Of a DNA stretch of 64,000 nucleotides, positions 8,363 through 18,271 are shown piece after piece. The notes below the pieces were generated by a model, which saw nothing but the letters and a program-made list of their open reading frames with translations, was not told where the DNA came from and ran no database searches. The position numbers and the translations under genes were made by a program. The DNA comes from Stigmatella erecta. GTDB lineage: Bacteria; Myxococcota; Myxococcia; Myxococcales; Myxococcaceae. The stretch lies in the NCBI RefSeq assembly GCF_900111745.1, contig NZ_FOIJ01000008.1, forward strand, positions 1-64,000, written 5' to 3'. Positions within the stretch are counted from its first letter, which is position 1. Each line of letters starts with the position of its first letter.

Positions 8363-9331
8363 TTACTGGTTGAGCACGTAGGCGAAGAGGAGCGGCGCCA
8401 CGATGGAGGCATCGCTCTCCACGATGAACTTGGGCGTGTCGAGCCCCAGCTTGCCCCAGGTGATCTTCTCGTTGGGCACTGCGCCGGAGTAGGAGCCGTA
8501 GCTCGTCGTCGAGTCGCTGATCTGACAGAAGTACGCCCAGAGCGGGACGCCCGTCCTCTGGAGATCCTGGTGCAGCATGGGCACGACGCAGATGGGGAAG
8601 TCCCCGGCGATGCCGCCGCCAATCTGGAAGAAGCCCACGGGGCTCCGGGGCGCGGTCTCCGTGTACCACTCCGCGAGCGAGATCATGTACTCGATGCCCG
8701 TGCGCACGGTGTGAACGTTCTTCACGTCTCCCGAGATGCAGTGCCCCGCGTACATGTTGCCGAGGGTCGCGTCCTCCCAGCCCGGCACCCAGAGCGGCAG
8801 GTTCTTCTCGCACGCCGCGAGCAGCCAGCTGTTCTTGGGATCGATCTGATAGCTCCCGGCCAGCTTTCCCCCCCGCAGCACGCGGTAGAGGAACTCATGC
8901 GGAAAGTGCCGCCGTCCTTCCCGGTCCGCTGTGATCCACTCCTCCAGCACCGCCGTCTCGATGCGGCGCATGGCCTCCATCTCCGGGATGCAGGTGTCGG
9001 TGACCCGGTTCATGTGCCGCTCCAGCAGCGCCTGCTCATCCTTCGGCGTGAGGTCCCGGTAGTGGGGCACGCGCTCGTAGAACGCGTGGGCGACGAGGTT
9101 GAAGAGGTCCTCCTCCAGGTTCGCGCCCGTGCAGCTGATGGCGTGAACCCGGTCTTGCCGGATCATCTCCGCCAGCGAGATGCCCAGCTCCGCCGTGCTC
9201 ATCGCGCCCGCCAGGGTGACGAGCATCTTTCCGCCCGAGTCCACATGGCGGATGTAGCCGTCCGCCGCATCGACCAAGGCCGCGGCGTTGAAGTGCTTGA
9301 AGTGCGTCCGGCAAAACTCCCTGATGTTCAT
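8363..9331 (-). CDS. Deoxyhypusine synthase-family protein
   Basis: The protein is 322 aa from ATG 9331, preceded by GGGAGCGG; an upstream in-frame start would add 19 poorly coding residues. Family landmarks are LAGAMSTAELG near 40-50, SCTGANLEED (66-75), the glycine-rich IGGGIAGDF (237-245) and SYSGAVPNEKITWGKL. In the last of these, K294 matches the active-site lysine that forms the imine with the aminobutyl group. DASIVAPLLFAYVL ends the protein like eukaryotic DHS. The reaction class is NAD-dependent transfer of an aminobutyl group from spermidine. Bacteria have no eIF5A, so the acceptor is probably a diamine (homospermidine-type synthesis) or unknown. No polyamine gene adjoins it here. 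It is the first core-like gene to the right of the mobile island. Confidence 0.85.
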   Translation of the reverse strand: MNIREFCRTHFKHFNAAALVDAADGYIRHVDSGGKMLVTLAGAMSTAELGISLAEMIRQDRVHAISCTGANLEEDLFNLVAHAFYERVPHYRDLTPKDEQALLERHMNRVTDTCIPEMEAMRRIETAVLEEWITADREGRRHFPHEFLYRVLRGGKLAGSYQIDPKNSWLLAACEKNLPLWVPGWEDATLGNMYAGHCISGDVKNVHTVRTGIEYMISLAEWYTETAPRSPVGFFQIGGGIAGDFPICVVPMLHQDLQRTGVPLWAYFCQISDSTTSYGSYSGAVPNEKITWGKLGLDTPKFIVESDASIVAPLLFAYVLNQ

Positions 9332-9491
9332 GGCTACCGCTCCCGGTGACGAGGGTTCGGCATGGGAGCTGTCACCAGGGCGCGCCACACCGAACGCCCT
9401 ACGGCACGGGAACGTGCCGCCATCGAGGCGTTGGGTGGCAGAACGCGCCCGTTATAAAGACCGCGGGCGCTGGGTGCAACCGGAGGGCTGC

Positions 9492-9859
9492 CTAGGGGGT
9501 GGCGGCCACCTCGAACACCTCGGCCTCCGGAAGCGTCAGCACCTCGCTGCCGGCGTCCGCCAGGTGCTCGCGAGGGATATGGAGGTAGCGCTCGAAGAAG
9601 CGCGCCGCGGGCCGCAGCGTGAGGGTCTGTCCCGTGGCCCGGTTGCGGAAGGCCGTGGCGGTGCCCTCGGGATGGGCCACCTCCCGAGGGACAGGTTGAG
9701 CTTGCCGAGGCTGACGCCTGTCGCTGCCGCCGCCCCGTCCGCCACGCAGGCGTACTGCACCTGCTTCGGGCTGTGGTGCACGACCTCCAAGTCAAAGCTG
9801 CCCGCGGGCAGCCCCAGGAAGCAGGCGGGGGGCGGCGAGCATGAGCGGCTCCAGGACAA
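9492..9859 (-). pseudogene. Frameshifted fragment of an unrecognised gene
   Basis: Two minus-strand frames join into one plausible protein segment. The first reads LPAGSFDLEVVHHSPKQVQY, then VADGAAAATGVSLGKLNLSL. Near 9685 the coding signal moves by one base to EVAHPEGTATAFRNRATGQT, then LTLRPAARFFERYLHIP and a stop at 9492. G/C-rich third positions and absence of charge clustering suggest real coding in the past. There is no credible start: the visible TTG at 9859 sits on a hairpin (9859-9878). It may be the leftover C-terminal half of a gene once lying between the pao genes and the deoxyhypusine-synthase-like gene. No family recognised. Confidence 0.4.
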
Positions 9860-9878
9860 GAGAGGGGCGGCCCTCTCT
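9859..9878 (-). terminator. Hairpin downstream of paoC
   Basis: AGAGAGGG (9859-9866), loop GCGG, then CCCTCTCT (9871-9878) form a perfect 8-bp stem 43 bases past the paoC stop. This suggests the end of the pao transcript, although no T-run follows. Confidence 0.4.
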
Positions 9879-9920
9879 ACCTGGAAGTTGGATCCTTGGC
9901 ACGCCCCGGGAGCCGGTGGG

Positions 9921-12119
9921 TCAGGCCGTCAGAAGCTTGTCCAGCGTGAGCGGGAGCGCCCGGAGGCGCTTGCCCGTGGCGTGGTAGACGGCGTTGGCGA
10001 CGGCGGCGGCGGCGCCCGTGATGCCGATCTCGCCGATGCCCTTGACGCCGATGGGATTCACATACGGATCGTTCTCGGGCACGAACGTGATGTCGATGTC
10101 CGGCACGTCCGGGTTCACCGGCACGTGGTAGTCCGCCAGGTCATGGGTGATGAAGCGCCCATTGCGCGGATCCACCACGGATTCCTCCATCAGCGCCATG
10201 CCGATGCCCATGATGATGCCGCCCATCAGCTGGCTCCGGGCGGTCTTCTCGTTGAGGATGGTCCCGCCCCCGAAGGCGCCCACCCAGCGGCTCACGCGGA
10301 TCTCCGCCAGGTCCGGATCCACCCGCACCTCGGCGAACTGAGCGCCGAACGAGTGCATCGAGTACTTGCGGCTGTCCGGGCCGGGGCCGGAGCTCGCCTG
10401 CGCCTCGAGCGAGGGCAGCTTCTGGCGCTTCATCAGCGCGGCATAGCTGTCCCGCTTTCCACCCGCGACCAGCTCTCCTCCCTCCACCTGCACCTGCTTG
10501 GCCTCCAGGCCGTGCAGCGGCGAGGCCGCGTCTCCCACGGCGAGCGCGATGGCCTTGTCCCGCAGGGCCAGTGAGACGAGCTTCACCGCGGAGCCCACGC
10601 TGGAGGCGGTCCACGAGCCTCCCGAGATGGGCCCCTCGGGCATCTGGGTATCGCCCAGGTCGAAGCGCACCTTCGCCGGGGCCAGGCCCAGCGCATCCGC
10701 GGCGATCTGCGTCATCACCGTGTACGTGCCGGTGCCCAGGTCTTGCGAGCCGCAGAGCACCTGCACGCTGCCATCGGGCTGGAGGGACGCCTTGGCCGAG
10801 GCCTTCATCTGGCGGGCGGGGTAGGTGGCGCTCGCCATGCCCCAGCCAATCAGCGTGCGACCGTCCTTCATGGAGCCTGGCGTGGGGTTGCGCTTCGCCC
10901 ATCCGAACTTCTCGGCCCCCACCCGGTAGCACTCCTTGAGTGACTTGCTGCTCCACGGGTTGCCGGACTCGGGGTCCTGGTCCGCGTGGTTCTGGAGCCG
11001 CAGCGCCACCGGGTCCAGGTTGAGCTTGTAGGCCAGCTCGTCCAGGGCGGATTCGAGCGCGAAGGTGCCCGTGGACTCGCCCGGGGCCCGCGTGAAGGTG
11101 GGCGTGCCCATCGTCAGCCGCACCAGCCGGTGGGAGGTGATGATCTGCTCGCTCGCGTACAGGATGCGCGTCTGCATGCTGGACGGCTCGGCGAACTCAT
11201 CGAACGTGGAGGTCGAGCTGGTCGTCTCGTGGCGGATGAGCAGCAGCTTGCCGTCCTTGCGCGCCTTGAGCTGCACCCGCTGCTCGGTCTCCGGGCGGTA
11301 GCCCACCGGGCCGAACATCTGGTCCCGCCGCAGCACCAGCTTCACCGGCCGGGAGACGGTCTTCGCCGCCAGTGCCGCCAGCGCCGTGTGCTCCCACACG
11401 GAGCCCTTGCCGCCGAAGCCACCGCCCAGGAACTTGGTGATGACCCGCACGTTCTCCGGAGGAATGCCGAGCAGCGTCGCCAGCCTCGTGCGGGTGCCGA
11501 ACACGCCCTGGGTGGCGTCGTACACCGTGAGGTGGTCTCCCTCCCAGACGGCCGTCGTGGCGTGAGGCTCCATCGGGTTGTGGTGCTCGAAGGGCGTCAC
11601 GTAGGTGGCGTCGATCTCCGCGTCCGGCTTCTCGGCGGAGGCCTTGCCCTGCTCGTGGTCCGGCGGTTTGCCCAGGATGGCCTTCGGCTTGTACGCCTGC
11701 GCCTTGCTGGCCTTGAGGACCGCCTTCGTTTTACCCGCCTTGTATTGCACCTTCACCAGCGCGGCGGCGTGGGTGGCGCGCTCGAACGTGTCGGCGATGA
11801 CCACCGCCACGGGTTGGTGCTGGTAGTCCACCCGCTGGGTCTGCAGGAGGTGAACGACGCGGTCCACGTCGCCCTGCTTCTTCGTGGGATCGCTGCCGAG
11901 CTTGGGGGGCTTCTGGGGCGAGAGCACCGCGAGCACCCCCGGCGCCTTCTCCGCGGCCGCGGTGTCCAGGCGCGTGATGGTGCCGTTGGAGATGGTGCTG
12001 GTGACGAGCACCGCGTGCGCCAGATTCTCCGGAGAGAACTCGGCGGAGTACTTCGCCCCGCCCGTCACCTTGAGCCGTCCATCCACCCGGTCCAGCGGTT
12101 TTCCGACTGACTTGTCCAT
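9921..12119 (-). CDS. paoC: Aldehyde oxidoreductase molybdenum-binding subunit (PaoC/YagR-type)
   Basis: The protein is 732 aa of the xanthine dehydrogenase family, large subunit. It opens with GKPLDRVDGRLKVTGGAKYS, the usual start of PaoC-type subunits. Molybdopterin-site landmarks follow: FLGGGFGGKG (near 228), GGFGGK-type contacts, and the C-terminal GVKGIGEIGITGAAAAVANA. The Glu in GEIG corresponds to the catalytic base of this family. The subunit holds the Mo-cytosine-dinucleotide centre where aldehydes are oxidised to acids. It starts 17 bases after paoB and completes the paoA-paoB-paoC order of the periplasmic E. coli enzyme. It lacks its own signal and would be co-exported with PaoA. 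The PaoD-type insertion chaperone is not in this window. Confidence 0.9.
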   Translation of the reverse strand: MDKSVGKPLDRVDGRLKVTGGAKYSAEFSPENLAHAVLVTSTISNGTITRLDTAAAEKAPGVLAVLSPQKPPKLGSDPTKKQGDVDRVVHLLQTQRVDYQHQPVAVVIADTFERATHAAALVKVQYKAGKTKAVLKASKAQAYKPKAILGKPPDHEQGKASAEKPDAEIDATYVTPFEHHNPMEPHATTAVWEGDHLTVYDATQGVFGTRTRLATLLGIPPENVRVITKFLGGGFGGKGSVWEHTALAALAAKTVSRPVKLVLRRDQMFGPVGYRPETEQRVQLKARKDGKLLLIRHETTSSTSTFDEFAEPSSMQTRILYASEQIITSHRLVRLTMGTPTFTRAPGESTGTFALESALDELAYKLNLDPVALRLQNHADQDPESGNPWSSKSLKECYRVGAEKFGWAKRNPTPGSMKDGRTLIGWGMASATYPARQMKASAKASLQPDGSVQVLCGSQDLGTGTYTVMTQIAADALGLAPAKVRFDLGDTQMPEGPISGGSWTASSVGSAVKLVSLALRDKAIALAVGDAASPLHGLEAKQVQVEGGELVAGGKRDSYAALMKRQKLPSLEAQASSGPGPDSRKYSMHSFGAQFAEVRVDPDLAEIRVSRWVGAFGGGTILNEKTARSQLMGGIIMGIGMALMEESVVDPRNGRFITHDLADYHVPVNPDVPDIDITFVPENDPYVNPIGVKGIGEIGITGAAAAVANAVYHATGKRLRALPLTLDKLLTA

Positions 12120-12136
12120 GACGAACCCCGCTCCGT

Positions 12137-13123
12137 TCAGGTGATGCCGGCGGCCAGTGCCAGCGCGCGCACGAGCGTGCGCCGCGCGAGTTCAACTTTG
12201 AAGGCGTTGTGGGTCCGGGGGCGGGCGCCCTTCAGCGCCGCCGCGGCCGCCGCCTTGAAGCGCACCTCGTCGGCGGGCTGGCCCACGAGCGCCTTCTCGG
12301 CCTCGGGCGAGCGCCAGGGCTTGGTGCCCACGCCGCCCAGGGCCACGCGCGCCTCCTTGATGGTCTTCCCGTCCAGCTCGAGCGCGACCGCCGCCGAGGC
12401 CAGCGCGAAGGCATACGAGGCCCGGTCCCTCACCTTCACGTAGCGGGAGCGCGCCGCGAAGCGCGAGGCCGGCAGCGACACGTAGGTGATGAGCTCGCCC
12501 GGCGCGAGCACCGTCTCCCGCTCGGGGGTCGAGCCCGGCAGGAGGTGGAAGTCGCCGAAGGCCACCGTGCGCTCGCCCTTCGGTCCCGTCACGTGCACGG
12601 AGGCGTCGAGGGCCGCCAGGGCGACGTTCATGTCGGAAGGGTTCGCGGCGATGCACTGGGGACTGGTTCCCAGGATCGCGTGCATGCGGTTGAAGCCCTC
12701 CATCGCCCCGCAGCCCGAGCCAGGCTCGCGCTTGTTGCAGGGCTGCGAGAGATCCCGGAAGTACGCGCAGCGCGTGCGCTGGAGGAGGTTGCCTCCCGTG
12801 GTGGCCATGTTGCGCAGCTGGGGTGAGGCCCCCGCGAGCACGGCCTCGGAGAGCACCGGATAGCGCTCACGCACGAGGGGATGGTTGGCCAGGTCGCTGT
12901 TGCGCACCAGCGCGCCAATGCGCAGGCCGCCCTCCACCTCCTGGATCTTGTCGAGCGGCAGCCCGTTGATGTCCACGAGCAGCGCGGGGTTCTGCACGTG
13001 GATCTTCATCAGATCCAGGAGGTTGGTCCCTCCGCCAATGGGGGCGGAGTCCGTGGGCTGCGCGGCCAGGTGCTGGAGCGCGCCCTTCACATCTTGCGCC
13101 GTGGTGTAGCGGATGGGCCTCAT
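12137..13123 (-). CDS. paoB: Aldehyde oxidoreductase FAD-binding subunit (PaoB/YagS-type)
   Basis: The protein is 328 aa. It begins MRPIRYTTAQDVKGALQHLA and has the FAD-binding loop IGGGTNLLDLMK (residues 29-40) and ATTGGNLLQR near 107. Four cysteines follow in the pattern TRCAYF, QPCNKR, GSGCGAM, SPQCIA. In E. coli PaoB the corresponding insertion binds an extra [4Fe-4S] cluster, so the same cluster is expected here. The subunit passes electrons from the 2Fe-2S subunit through FAD to the final acceptor. It starts 12 bases after paoA and ends 17 bases before paoC, so it is co-transcribed. Confidence 0.92.
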   Translation of the reverse strand: MRPIRYTTAQDVKGALQHLAAQPTDSAPIGGGTNLLDLMKIHVQNPALLVDINGLPLDKIQEVEGGLRIGALVRNSDLANHPLVRERYPVLSEAVLAGASPQLRNMATTGGNLLQRTRCAYFRDLSQPCNKREPGSGCGAMEGFNRMHAILGTSPQCIAANPSDMNVALAALDASVHVTGPKGERTVAFGDFHLLPGSTPERETVLAPGELITYVSLPASRFAARSRYVKVRDRASYAFALASAAVALELDGKTIKEARVALGGVGTKPWRSPEAEKALVGQPADEVRFKAAAAAALKGARPRTHNAFKVELARRTLVRALALAAGIT

Positions 13124-13135
13124 GGCGGAAGCTCC

Positions 13136-13804
13136 TCAGGCCTGCTTGCCGCGCCCGTCGCGAACGGCGGCCACGATATGGGGGTAAGCGCCGCAGCGGC
13201 AGATGTTCCCACACATGCCTTCGCGGATGTCCGCGTCGGTCTGCCCCCACGGCTCACTGGAGAAGCCCACCGCGCTCATGATCTGGCCCGGCGTGCAGTA
13301 GCCACACTGGAAGCCATCGTGCTCGAGGAAGGCCTGCTGCATCGGGTGGAGCGTCTCGCCCTGCGCCAGCCCTTCGATGGTGGTGATGCGCTTGCCCTGC
13401 TGCATCACGGCGAGCGTGAGGCAGGCGTTCACGCGGCGCCCGTTCACGAGCACGGTGCACGCGCCGCACTGGCCCATGTCGCAGCCCTTCTTGGAGCCGG
13501 TGAGGCCCAGGTTCTCGCGCAGCGCATCCAGCAAGGTGACGCGGGGCTCGACCTCCAGGGCGTGCTCCCGGCCATTGACCTGGAGCTTGAGGGGCACGGC
13601 GGGCACCGGGGGGCCCTCGAAGGCCGGGGCCTTCGCGCTGCCCTGGGCGCTGGCCTCCAGCGAGAGCAGGCCGCTGGCGAGCAGGGCACTGCCCACCACG
13701 GCGGTCCCGACGAACTCGCGCCGGGTCGTCTTCCCCTCGTCGAGCGCGTTGGGCGCATTCCCGGGTGCTTCCGGCTCCTGGGGAGGCTGCTTCGGGTCGG
13801 ACAT
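13136..13804 (-). CDS. paoA: Aldehyde oxidoreductase 2Fe-2S subunit with Tat signal (PaoA/YagT-type)
   Basis: The protein is 222 aa from ATG 13804, with AGGAAGG 9 bases upstream; an earlier in-frame start would precede the signal peptide by 39 unlikely residues. Residues about 26-57 carry the Tat motif TTRREF followed by a hydrophobic stretch, so the complex folds with its cofactors and is exported. Two 2Fe-2S clusters are indicated by GCDMGQCGACT with a later NAC, and by CGYCTPGQ with CGNICRCGAY. It is first gene of the paoABC operon and faces mutA divergently across 376 bases. The likely role is detoxifying aldehydes in the periplasm. Confidence 0.93.
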   Translation of the reverse strand: MSDPKQPPQEPEAPGNAPNALDEGKTTRREFVGTAVVGSALLASGLLSLEASAQGSAKAPAFEGPPVPAVPLKLQVNGREHALEVEPRVTLLDALRENLGLTGSKKGCDMGQCGACTVLVNGRRVNACLTLAVMQQGKRITTIEGLAQGETLHPMQQAFLEHDGFQCGYCTPGQIMSAVGFSSEPWGQTDADIREGMCGNICRCGAYPHIVAAVRDGRGKQA

Positions 13805-14180
13805 GCGGGCAAACCTTCCTGGAGGGCTCGCAGCCCCCCCGGCCGGGAAACGTGCCACGGTGCGGCGAAGGTCCGGGAGCCAGGACGTGTCCCAGGGCAG
13901 GGGCCGTGTCCGGTGAGGCACAATTCGCGTGGGCCGCGCGCTCCCATCGTTTCCAGGAAGTCATTTCGGGAGCTCCTGGCCTCGCGGGTTCAGGCACGCC
14001 CCCGGCGGGTTCCGCCCCATGCCTTGGGGCTAGGAGAACGGCGGCGGGCCGGGTACTTTCTCCACGGGTGGTGGGAGGGGCAGCGAGAGCTTCCGCGCGA
14101 GCGCCTTGGCCATCCGTCTTTAGGATGCCCCTCCGGGCGTCCCTTGTTGGGGGAATCCGCAGACCCCCGGAGGACGCAGC
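13805..14180. other. Divergent promoter region between paoA and mutA
   Basis: This stretch of 376 bases holds no supportable gene. It must contain both promoters. GGATGCCC (14123-14130) and GGGCGTCC (14135-14142) form an 8-bp stem with one wobble pair and a 4-base loop about 38 bases upstream of mutA; this could be an operator or leader hairpin. No cobalamin riboswitch was recognised by eye. Confidence 0.4.
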
Positions 14181-16082
14181 GTGTCCCAAGAGCCTCTTCG
14201 CATCGCTACGGACTTCGCCTCGCCTGCAGTGGAAGACTGGCGCAGGCTCGTGGACAAGGACTTGAAGGGCAAGCCTTTCACGTCGCTCCAGTCGCCGCTG
14301 GAGGGGGGCTTGCTCCTTCAACCCCTCTACACAGGGCAGGACGTGGCCGCGCTGCCCCCGCCGTCTCCCCCGGGGGTCGCACCCTATGTGCGAGGCATCC
14401 ACCCGCTGGGGCTCACCGAGGGGGGGTGGATGGTATGCCAGGAGTACACCGAGCCGGACGCCGCGCTCGCCGCGGGGGCCCTCCGGGTGGATCTGGAGCG
14501 GGGCGCCTGGGGGGTGTGGCTGTGTCTGGGGGAGGCGTCCGGCATTCGCGTGAGCGACGCGGCCGGGATGGAGCGGCTGCTGGCCCACGTTCCCCTGGAG
14601 AGGACCCCGGTCTATCTGGAGCCCGAGGACGGCCTGCTGGCGGCCTCCGCCCTCTTTCTGCACGCCGCAGAGCGGGCGCGAGTCCCCCGCGCTTCCCTCC
14701 GGGGCTGCCTGGGGCTTGATCCGCTGGGGGCCCTGGCCCGCACGGGCGTGCTGCCCGAGGGGCTCGCGCCGGCGCTGGCCTCCGGTGCGCCGCTCATCAC
14801 GTCCCTGCGTCAGGAGGCCGCCCACCTGCGCGTGCTGCTCGTCTCCACACGGGCCTACGCGGACGCGGGCGCCACGGCCGTGCAAGAGCTTGCCTGGGCC
14901 ATCGCCACGGGCGTGGAGTACCTGCGCGTGCTGGAGCGGGCGGGCGTGCCCCCGGAGGAGGCGGCCCGCTCGATGCAGTTCGCGCTCTCGGTGGGAGGCC
15001 AGTTCTTCCCGGAGATCGCCAAGCTGCGGGCCGCGCGGCTGCTGTGGTCCAAGACCGTCAACACCTGGGGAGGCTCATCCGAAGCGCAGGCCATGGCGCT
15101 GCACGCGCGGACGGCCAGCACGACCAAGACCCAGCGCGACCCCTGGGTGAACATCCTGCGGGCCACCACCGAGTCTTTCGCCGCCGTGGTGGCGGGCGCC
15201 GACAGTGTGAGCACGGCGCCGTTCGATGCGGTGCTCGGAACGCCGGACGAGGGCGGCCGCCGCCTGGCGCGCAACACGCAGCTCATCCTGCGTGACGAGT
15301 CCAACCTCAACCGGGTCGCGGATCCCGCCGGGGGCAGCTACTACCTCGAACAGCTCACGCAAGAGATGGCGCGGGCGGCGTGGACCGAGCTGCGGCGCAT
15401 CGAGTCCCTGGGGGGCATGGCCCAGGCGGTCTCCAGTGGGGACGTGGGGCGGGCCCTCGCCGAGACACGCGCGGCGCGCGACAAGGCCATCCGCAACCGG
15501 CGGATCCCGATCGTGGGCGTGAGCGAGTTTCCCTTCCTGGGCGAGGCGGCCGTCCACCGGGAGGCCCGGCCCCCGGCCCCGGCGCGGGGCGCGGCCCCGG
15601 CCGACCCCCACCTCCCGCCGTTCCGGCCCACCCGGTTAGCCGAGGCCTTCGAGGCCCTGAGGGATGCGAGTGACCGGTACCTCGCCGCCCACGGCGCCCG
15701 CCCGCGAGCCTTCATGGCGAACCTGGGCACCGTGGCGGAGCACACCGCGCGCTCCACCTGGATCGTCAACGTGCTGGCGGCGGGCGGCATCGAGGCGCAG
15801 GAGCACCATGGCTTCCCGGATGCGTCCGCCGCCGCGGCCCTGTTCGCGGGCTCGGGGGCAGGGCTGGCGCTCATCTCCGGTCCGGATGCGTTCTATCCCG
15901 AGTGGATTCCGCCCCTGACCGCGGCGTTCAAGGCGAAGGGGGCGCGCACCGTGGCCGTCGCGGGCCGTCCGGGTGAGCACGAGGCCGCCTTCCGGGCGGC
16001 CGGGGTGGATCTCTTTCTCTATGCGGGGGCGGACCTGTTCGCGCTCCTGTCCTCGCTGCACGCGCAGCTCGGAGTCTCCTGA
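14181..16082 (+). CDS. mutA: Methylmalonyl-CoA mutase small (beta) subunit
   Basis: The protein is 633 aa from GTG 14181, with GGAGG about 8 bases upstream. It has the mutase TIM-barrel (LRFDLERGAW-like start, [46 protein letters not shown]). Its C-terminal Rossmann-like domain has [12 protein letters not shown] where the large subunit has the cobalamin-binding DxHxxG, so it does not bind B12. This is expected for the non-catalytic subunit of the heterodimer. The enzyme interconverts succinyl-CoA and (R)-methylmalonyl-CoA in propionate, odd-chain and branched-chain catabolism. Its stop overlaps the mutB start (TGATG), so translation is coupled. Confidence 0.95.
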   Translation: MSQEPLRIATDFASPAVEDWRRLVDKDLKGKPFTSLQSPLEGGLLLQPLYTGQDVAALPPPSPPGVAPYVRGIHPLGLTEGGWMVCQEYTEPDAALAAGALRVDLERGAWGVWLCLGEASGIRVSDAAGMERLLAHVPLERTPVYLEPEDGLLAASALFLHAAERARVPRASLRGCLGLDPLGALARTGVLPEGLAPALASGAPLITSLRQEAAHLRVLLVSTRAYADAGATAVQELAWAIATGVEYLRVLERAGVPPEEAARSMQFALSVGGQFFPEIAKLRAARLLWSKTVNTWGGSSEAQAMALHARTASTTKTQRDPWVNILRATTESFAAVVAGADSVSTAPFDAVLGTPDEGGRRLARNTQLILRDESNLNRVADPAGGSYYLEQLTQEMARAAWTELRRIESLGGMAQAVSSGDVGRALAETRAARDKAIRNRRIPIVGVSEFPFLGEAAVHREARPPAPARGAAPADPHLPPFRPTRLAEAFEALRDASDRYLAAHGARPRAFMANLGTVAEHTARSTWIVNVLAAGGIEAQEHHGFPDASAAAALFAGSGAGLALISGPDAFYPEWIPPLTAAFKAKGARTVAVAGRPGEHEAAFRAAGVDLFLYAGADLFALLSSLHAQLGVS

Positions 16083-18271
16083 TGGCTACCTCCGTTCCGG
16101 ACTTCTCCGGCATTGATTTCGATGCTCCCGAGACCCGGCCCTCCGCGGACTTGCTCGAGGCACAACAGCGCCGGGTGCGGGAGGCGATGGCCGGCTCCGA
16201 GCGCTGGGAGACCCCCGAGGGCATCTCCGTGAAGCCCGTTTACACGCCCGAGGACCTGAAGGACGTGGAGCACCTGGGCTCGTTGCCGGGCCTGCCCCCG
16301 TTCGTGCGGGGCCCGTACTCGACGATGTACGTGCAGCAGCCGTGGACCGTGCGGCAGTACGCTGGGTTCTCCACGGCCGAGGCCTCCAACGCCTTCTATC
16401 GGCGCAACCTCGCGGCTGGGCAGAAGGGGCTCTCCATCGCCTTCGATCTGGCCACGCACCGGGGCTACGACAGCGATCACCCGCGCGTGGCGGGCGATGT
16501 GGGCATGGCGGGGGTGGCCATCGACTCCATCAAGGACATGCGCATCCTGTTCGACCGCATCCCGCTCGATCAGATGAGCGTGTCGATGACGATGAACGGC
16601 GCGGTGTTGCCGGTGCTGGCGCTGTACGTGGTGGCGGCCGAGGAGCAGGGCGTGCGCGCCGAGCAGCTGAGCGGGACCATCCAGAACGACATCCTCAAGG
16701 AGTTCATGGTCCGCAACACGTACATCTATCCGCCCGGCCCCTCGATGCGCATCATCGGCGACATCTTCCGCTACACGGCGGAGCGGATGCCGCGCTTCAA
16801 CAGCATCAGCATCAGCGGCTACCACATGCAGGAGGCCGGGGCGACGCAGGACCTGGAGCTGGGCTACACGCTCGCCGACGGCGTGGAGTACATCCGCGCG
16901 GGGCTGGCGGCGGGGCTGAGCGTGGATGCGTTCGCCCCGCGGCTCTCGTTCTTCTGGGCCATCGGCATGAACTTCTTCATGGAGGTGGCCAAGATGCGCG
17001 CGGCCCGGATGCTCTGGGCGAAGCTGGTCCAGGGCTTCTCGCCGAAGAGCAGCAAGAGCCTGGCGCTGCGCACCCACAGCCAGACCTCGGGGTGGAGCCT
17101 CACCGCGCAGGACGTGTTCAACAACGTCGTGCGCACCTGCGTGGAGGCCATGGCGGCGACCCAGGGGCACACCCAGAGCCTGCACACCAACTCGCTCGAC
17201 GAGGCCATCGCCCTGCCGACCGACTTCAGCGCGCGCATCGCGCGAAACACCCAGCTGTACCTGCAGATGGAGAGTGGCACCACGCGCGTCATCGATCCGT
17301 GGGGCGGCAGCTACTACGTGGAGCGGCTCACCCACGAGCTGGCCCACAAGGCGTGGGGGCACATCCAGGAGATCGAAGCGCTGGGGGGCATGACCAAGGC
17401 CATCGAGGCCGGGGTGCCCAAGCTGCGCATCGAGGAGGCCGCGGCGCGCACCCAGGCCCGCATCGACTCGGGCCGCCAGGCCATCATCGGCGTGAACAAG
17501 TACCCGCCCGAGCGCCCGGACTCCATCGAGATCCTCAAGGTGGACAACTCCGCCGTGCGCGAGGCCCAGGTGGCCCGGCTGCGGGAGCTGCGCGCCGAGC
17601 GGGACGCGGGCGAGGTGCGGCGGCGGCTCGACGCGCTGACCGAGGCCGGGGGCCGTGGGGAGGGCAACCTCCTGGCGCTCGCCATCGACGCGGCGCGGGC
17701 CAAGGCCACGGTGGGGGAGATCAGCGACGCGCTCGAGAAGGTGTTTGGGCGCTACGAGGCCACGGTGCGCAGCGTGTCCGGGGTGTACTCCAGTGAGGCG
17801 GGCAAGCATGCCCAGGGGATCGCCGAGGCGCGCGCGGGGGCGGACCGGTTCCTGGCTCGCTACGGGCGGCGGCCCCGCATCCTCATCGCGAAGATGGGGC
17901 AGGATGGACATGACCGGGGCCAGAAGGTCATCGCGACGGCGTTCGCGGACCTTGGCTTCGATGTGGACATCGGGCCGCTTTTCCAGACGCCCGAGGAGTC
18001 GGCGCGGCAAGCCGTGGAGAATGACGTGCACGTGGTGGGCGCCAGCTCGCTGGCCGCGGGCCACCTCACGCTGGTGCCCCAGCTCAAGCAGGCGCTCCAG
18101 GCCCTGGGACGCGAGGACATCATGATCGTCGTGGGCGGGGTCATCCCCGCCCAGGACTATGACGCCCTGCGCGCAGCGGGGGCCGCGGCCATCTTCGGCC
18201 CCGGCACGGTCATCGCCAAGGCGGCCCTCGAGCTGCTCGAGAAGCTCTCGGCGGCGATGGAGGCGGCGTGA
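16082..18271 (+). CDS. mutB: Methylmalonyl-CoA mutase large (alpha) subunit, B12-dependent
   Basis: The protein is 729 aa and collinear with known large subunits. Substrate-side barrel motifs include [34 protein letters not shown] and MNGAVLP. The C-terminal domain contains [10 protein letters not shown], with H610 as the lower axial ligand of adenosylcobalamin, then [11 protein letters not shown] and VVGGVIP. It catalyses the carbon-skeleton rearrangement between succinyl-CoA and methylmalonyl-CoA. Its ATG overlaps the mutA stop, and its own stop overlaps the GTG of meaB, so the three genes form a tightly coupled operon. Confidence 0.97.
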   Translation: MATSVPDFSGIDFDAPETRPSADLLEAQQRRVREAMAGSERWETPEGISVKPVYTPEDLKDVEHLGSLPGLPPFVRGPYSTMYVQQPWTVRQYAGFSTAEASNAFYRRNLAAGQKGLSIAFDLATHRGYDSDHPRVAGDVGMAGVAIDSIKDMRILFDRIPLDQMSVSMTMNGAVLPVLALYVVAAEEQGVRAEQLSGTIQNDILKEFMVRNTYIYPPGPSMRIIGDIFRYTAERMPRFNSISISGYHMQEAGATQDLELGYTLADGVEYIRAGLAAGLSVDAFAPRLSFFWAIGMNFFMEVAKMRAARMLWAKLVQGFSPKSSKSLALRTHSQTSGWSLTAQDVFNNVVRTCVEAMAATQGHTQSLHTNSLDEAIALPTDFSARIARNTQLYLQMESGTTRVIDPWGGSYYVERLTHELAHKAWGHIQEIEALGGMTKAIEAGVPKLRIEEAAARTQARIDSGRQAIIGVNKYPPERPDSIEILKVDNSAVREAQVARLRELRAERDAGEVRRRLDALTEAGGRGEGNLLALAIDAARAKATVGEISDALEKVFGRYEATVRSVSGVYSSEAGKHAQGIAEARAGADRFLARYGRRPRILIAKMGQDGHDRGQKVIATAFADLGFDVDIGPLFQTPEESARQAVENDVHVVGASSLAAGHLTLVPQLKQALQALGREDIMIVVGGVIPAQDYDALRAAGAAAIFGPGTVIAKAALELLEKLSAAMEAA

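Noticed and set aside
14123-14142. Possible cobalamin riboswitch before mutA
   Set aside because: Only a small wobble-containing hairpin is visible; none of the conserved B12-box sequence was recognised.
16019-18064. Long minus-strand open frame opposite mutB (681 codons)
   Set aside because: It is the antisense shadow of a clear B12-dependent mutase; the translated sequence is Arg/His/Leu-rich without family motifs, as expected from GC-rich codon bias.
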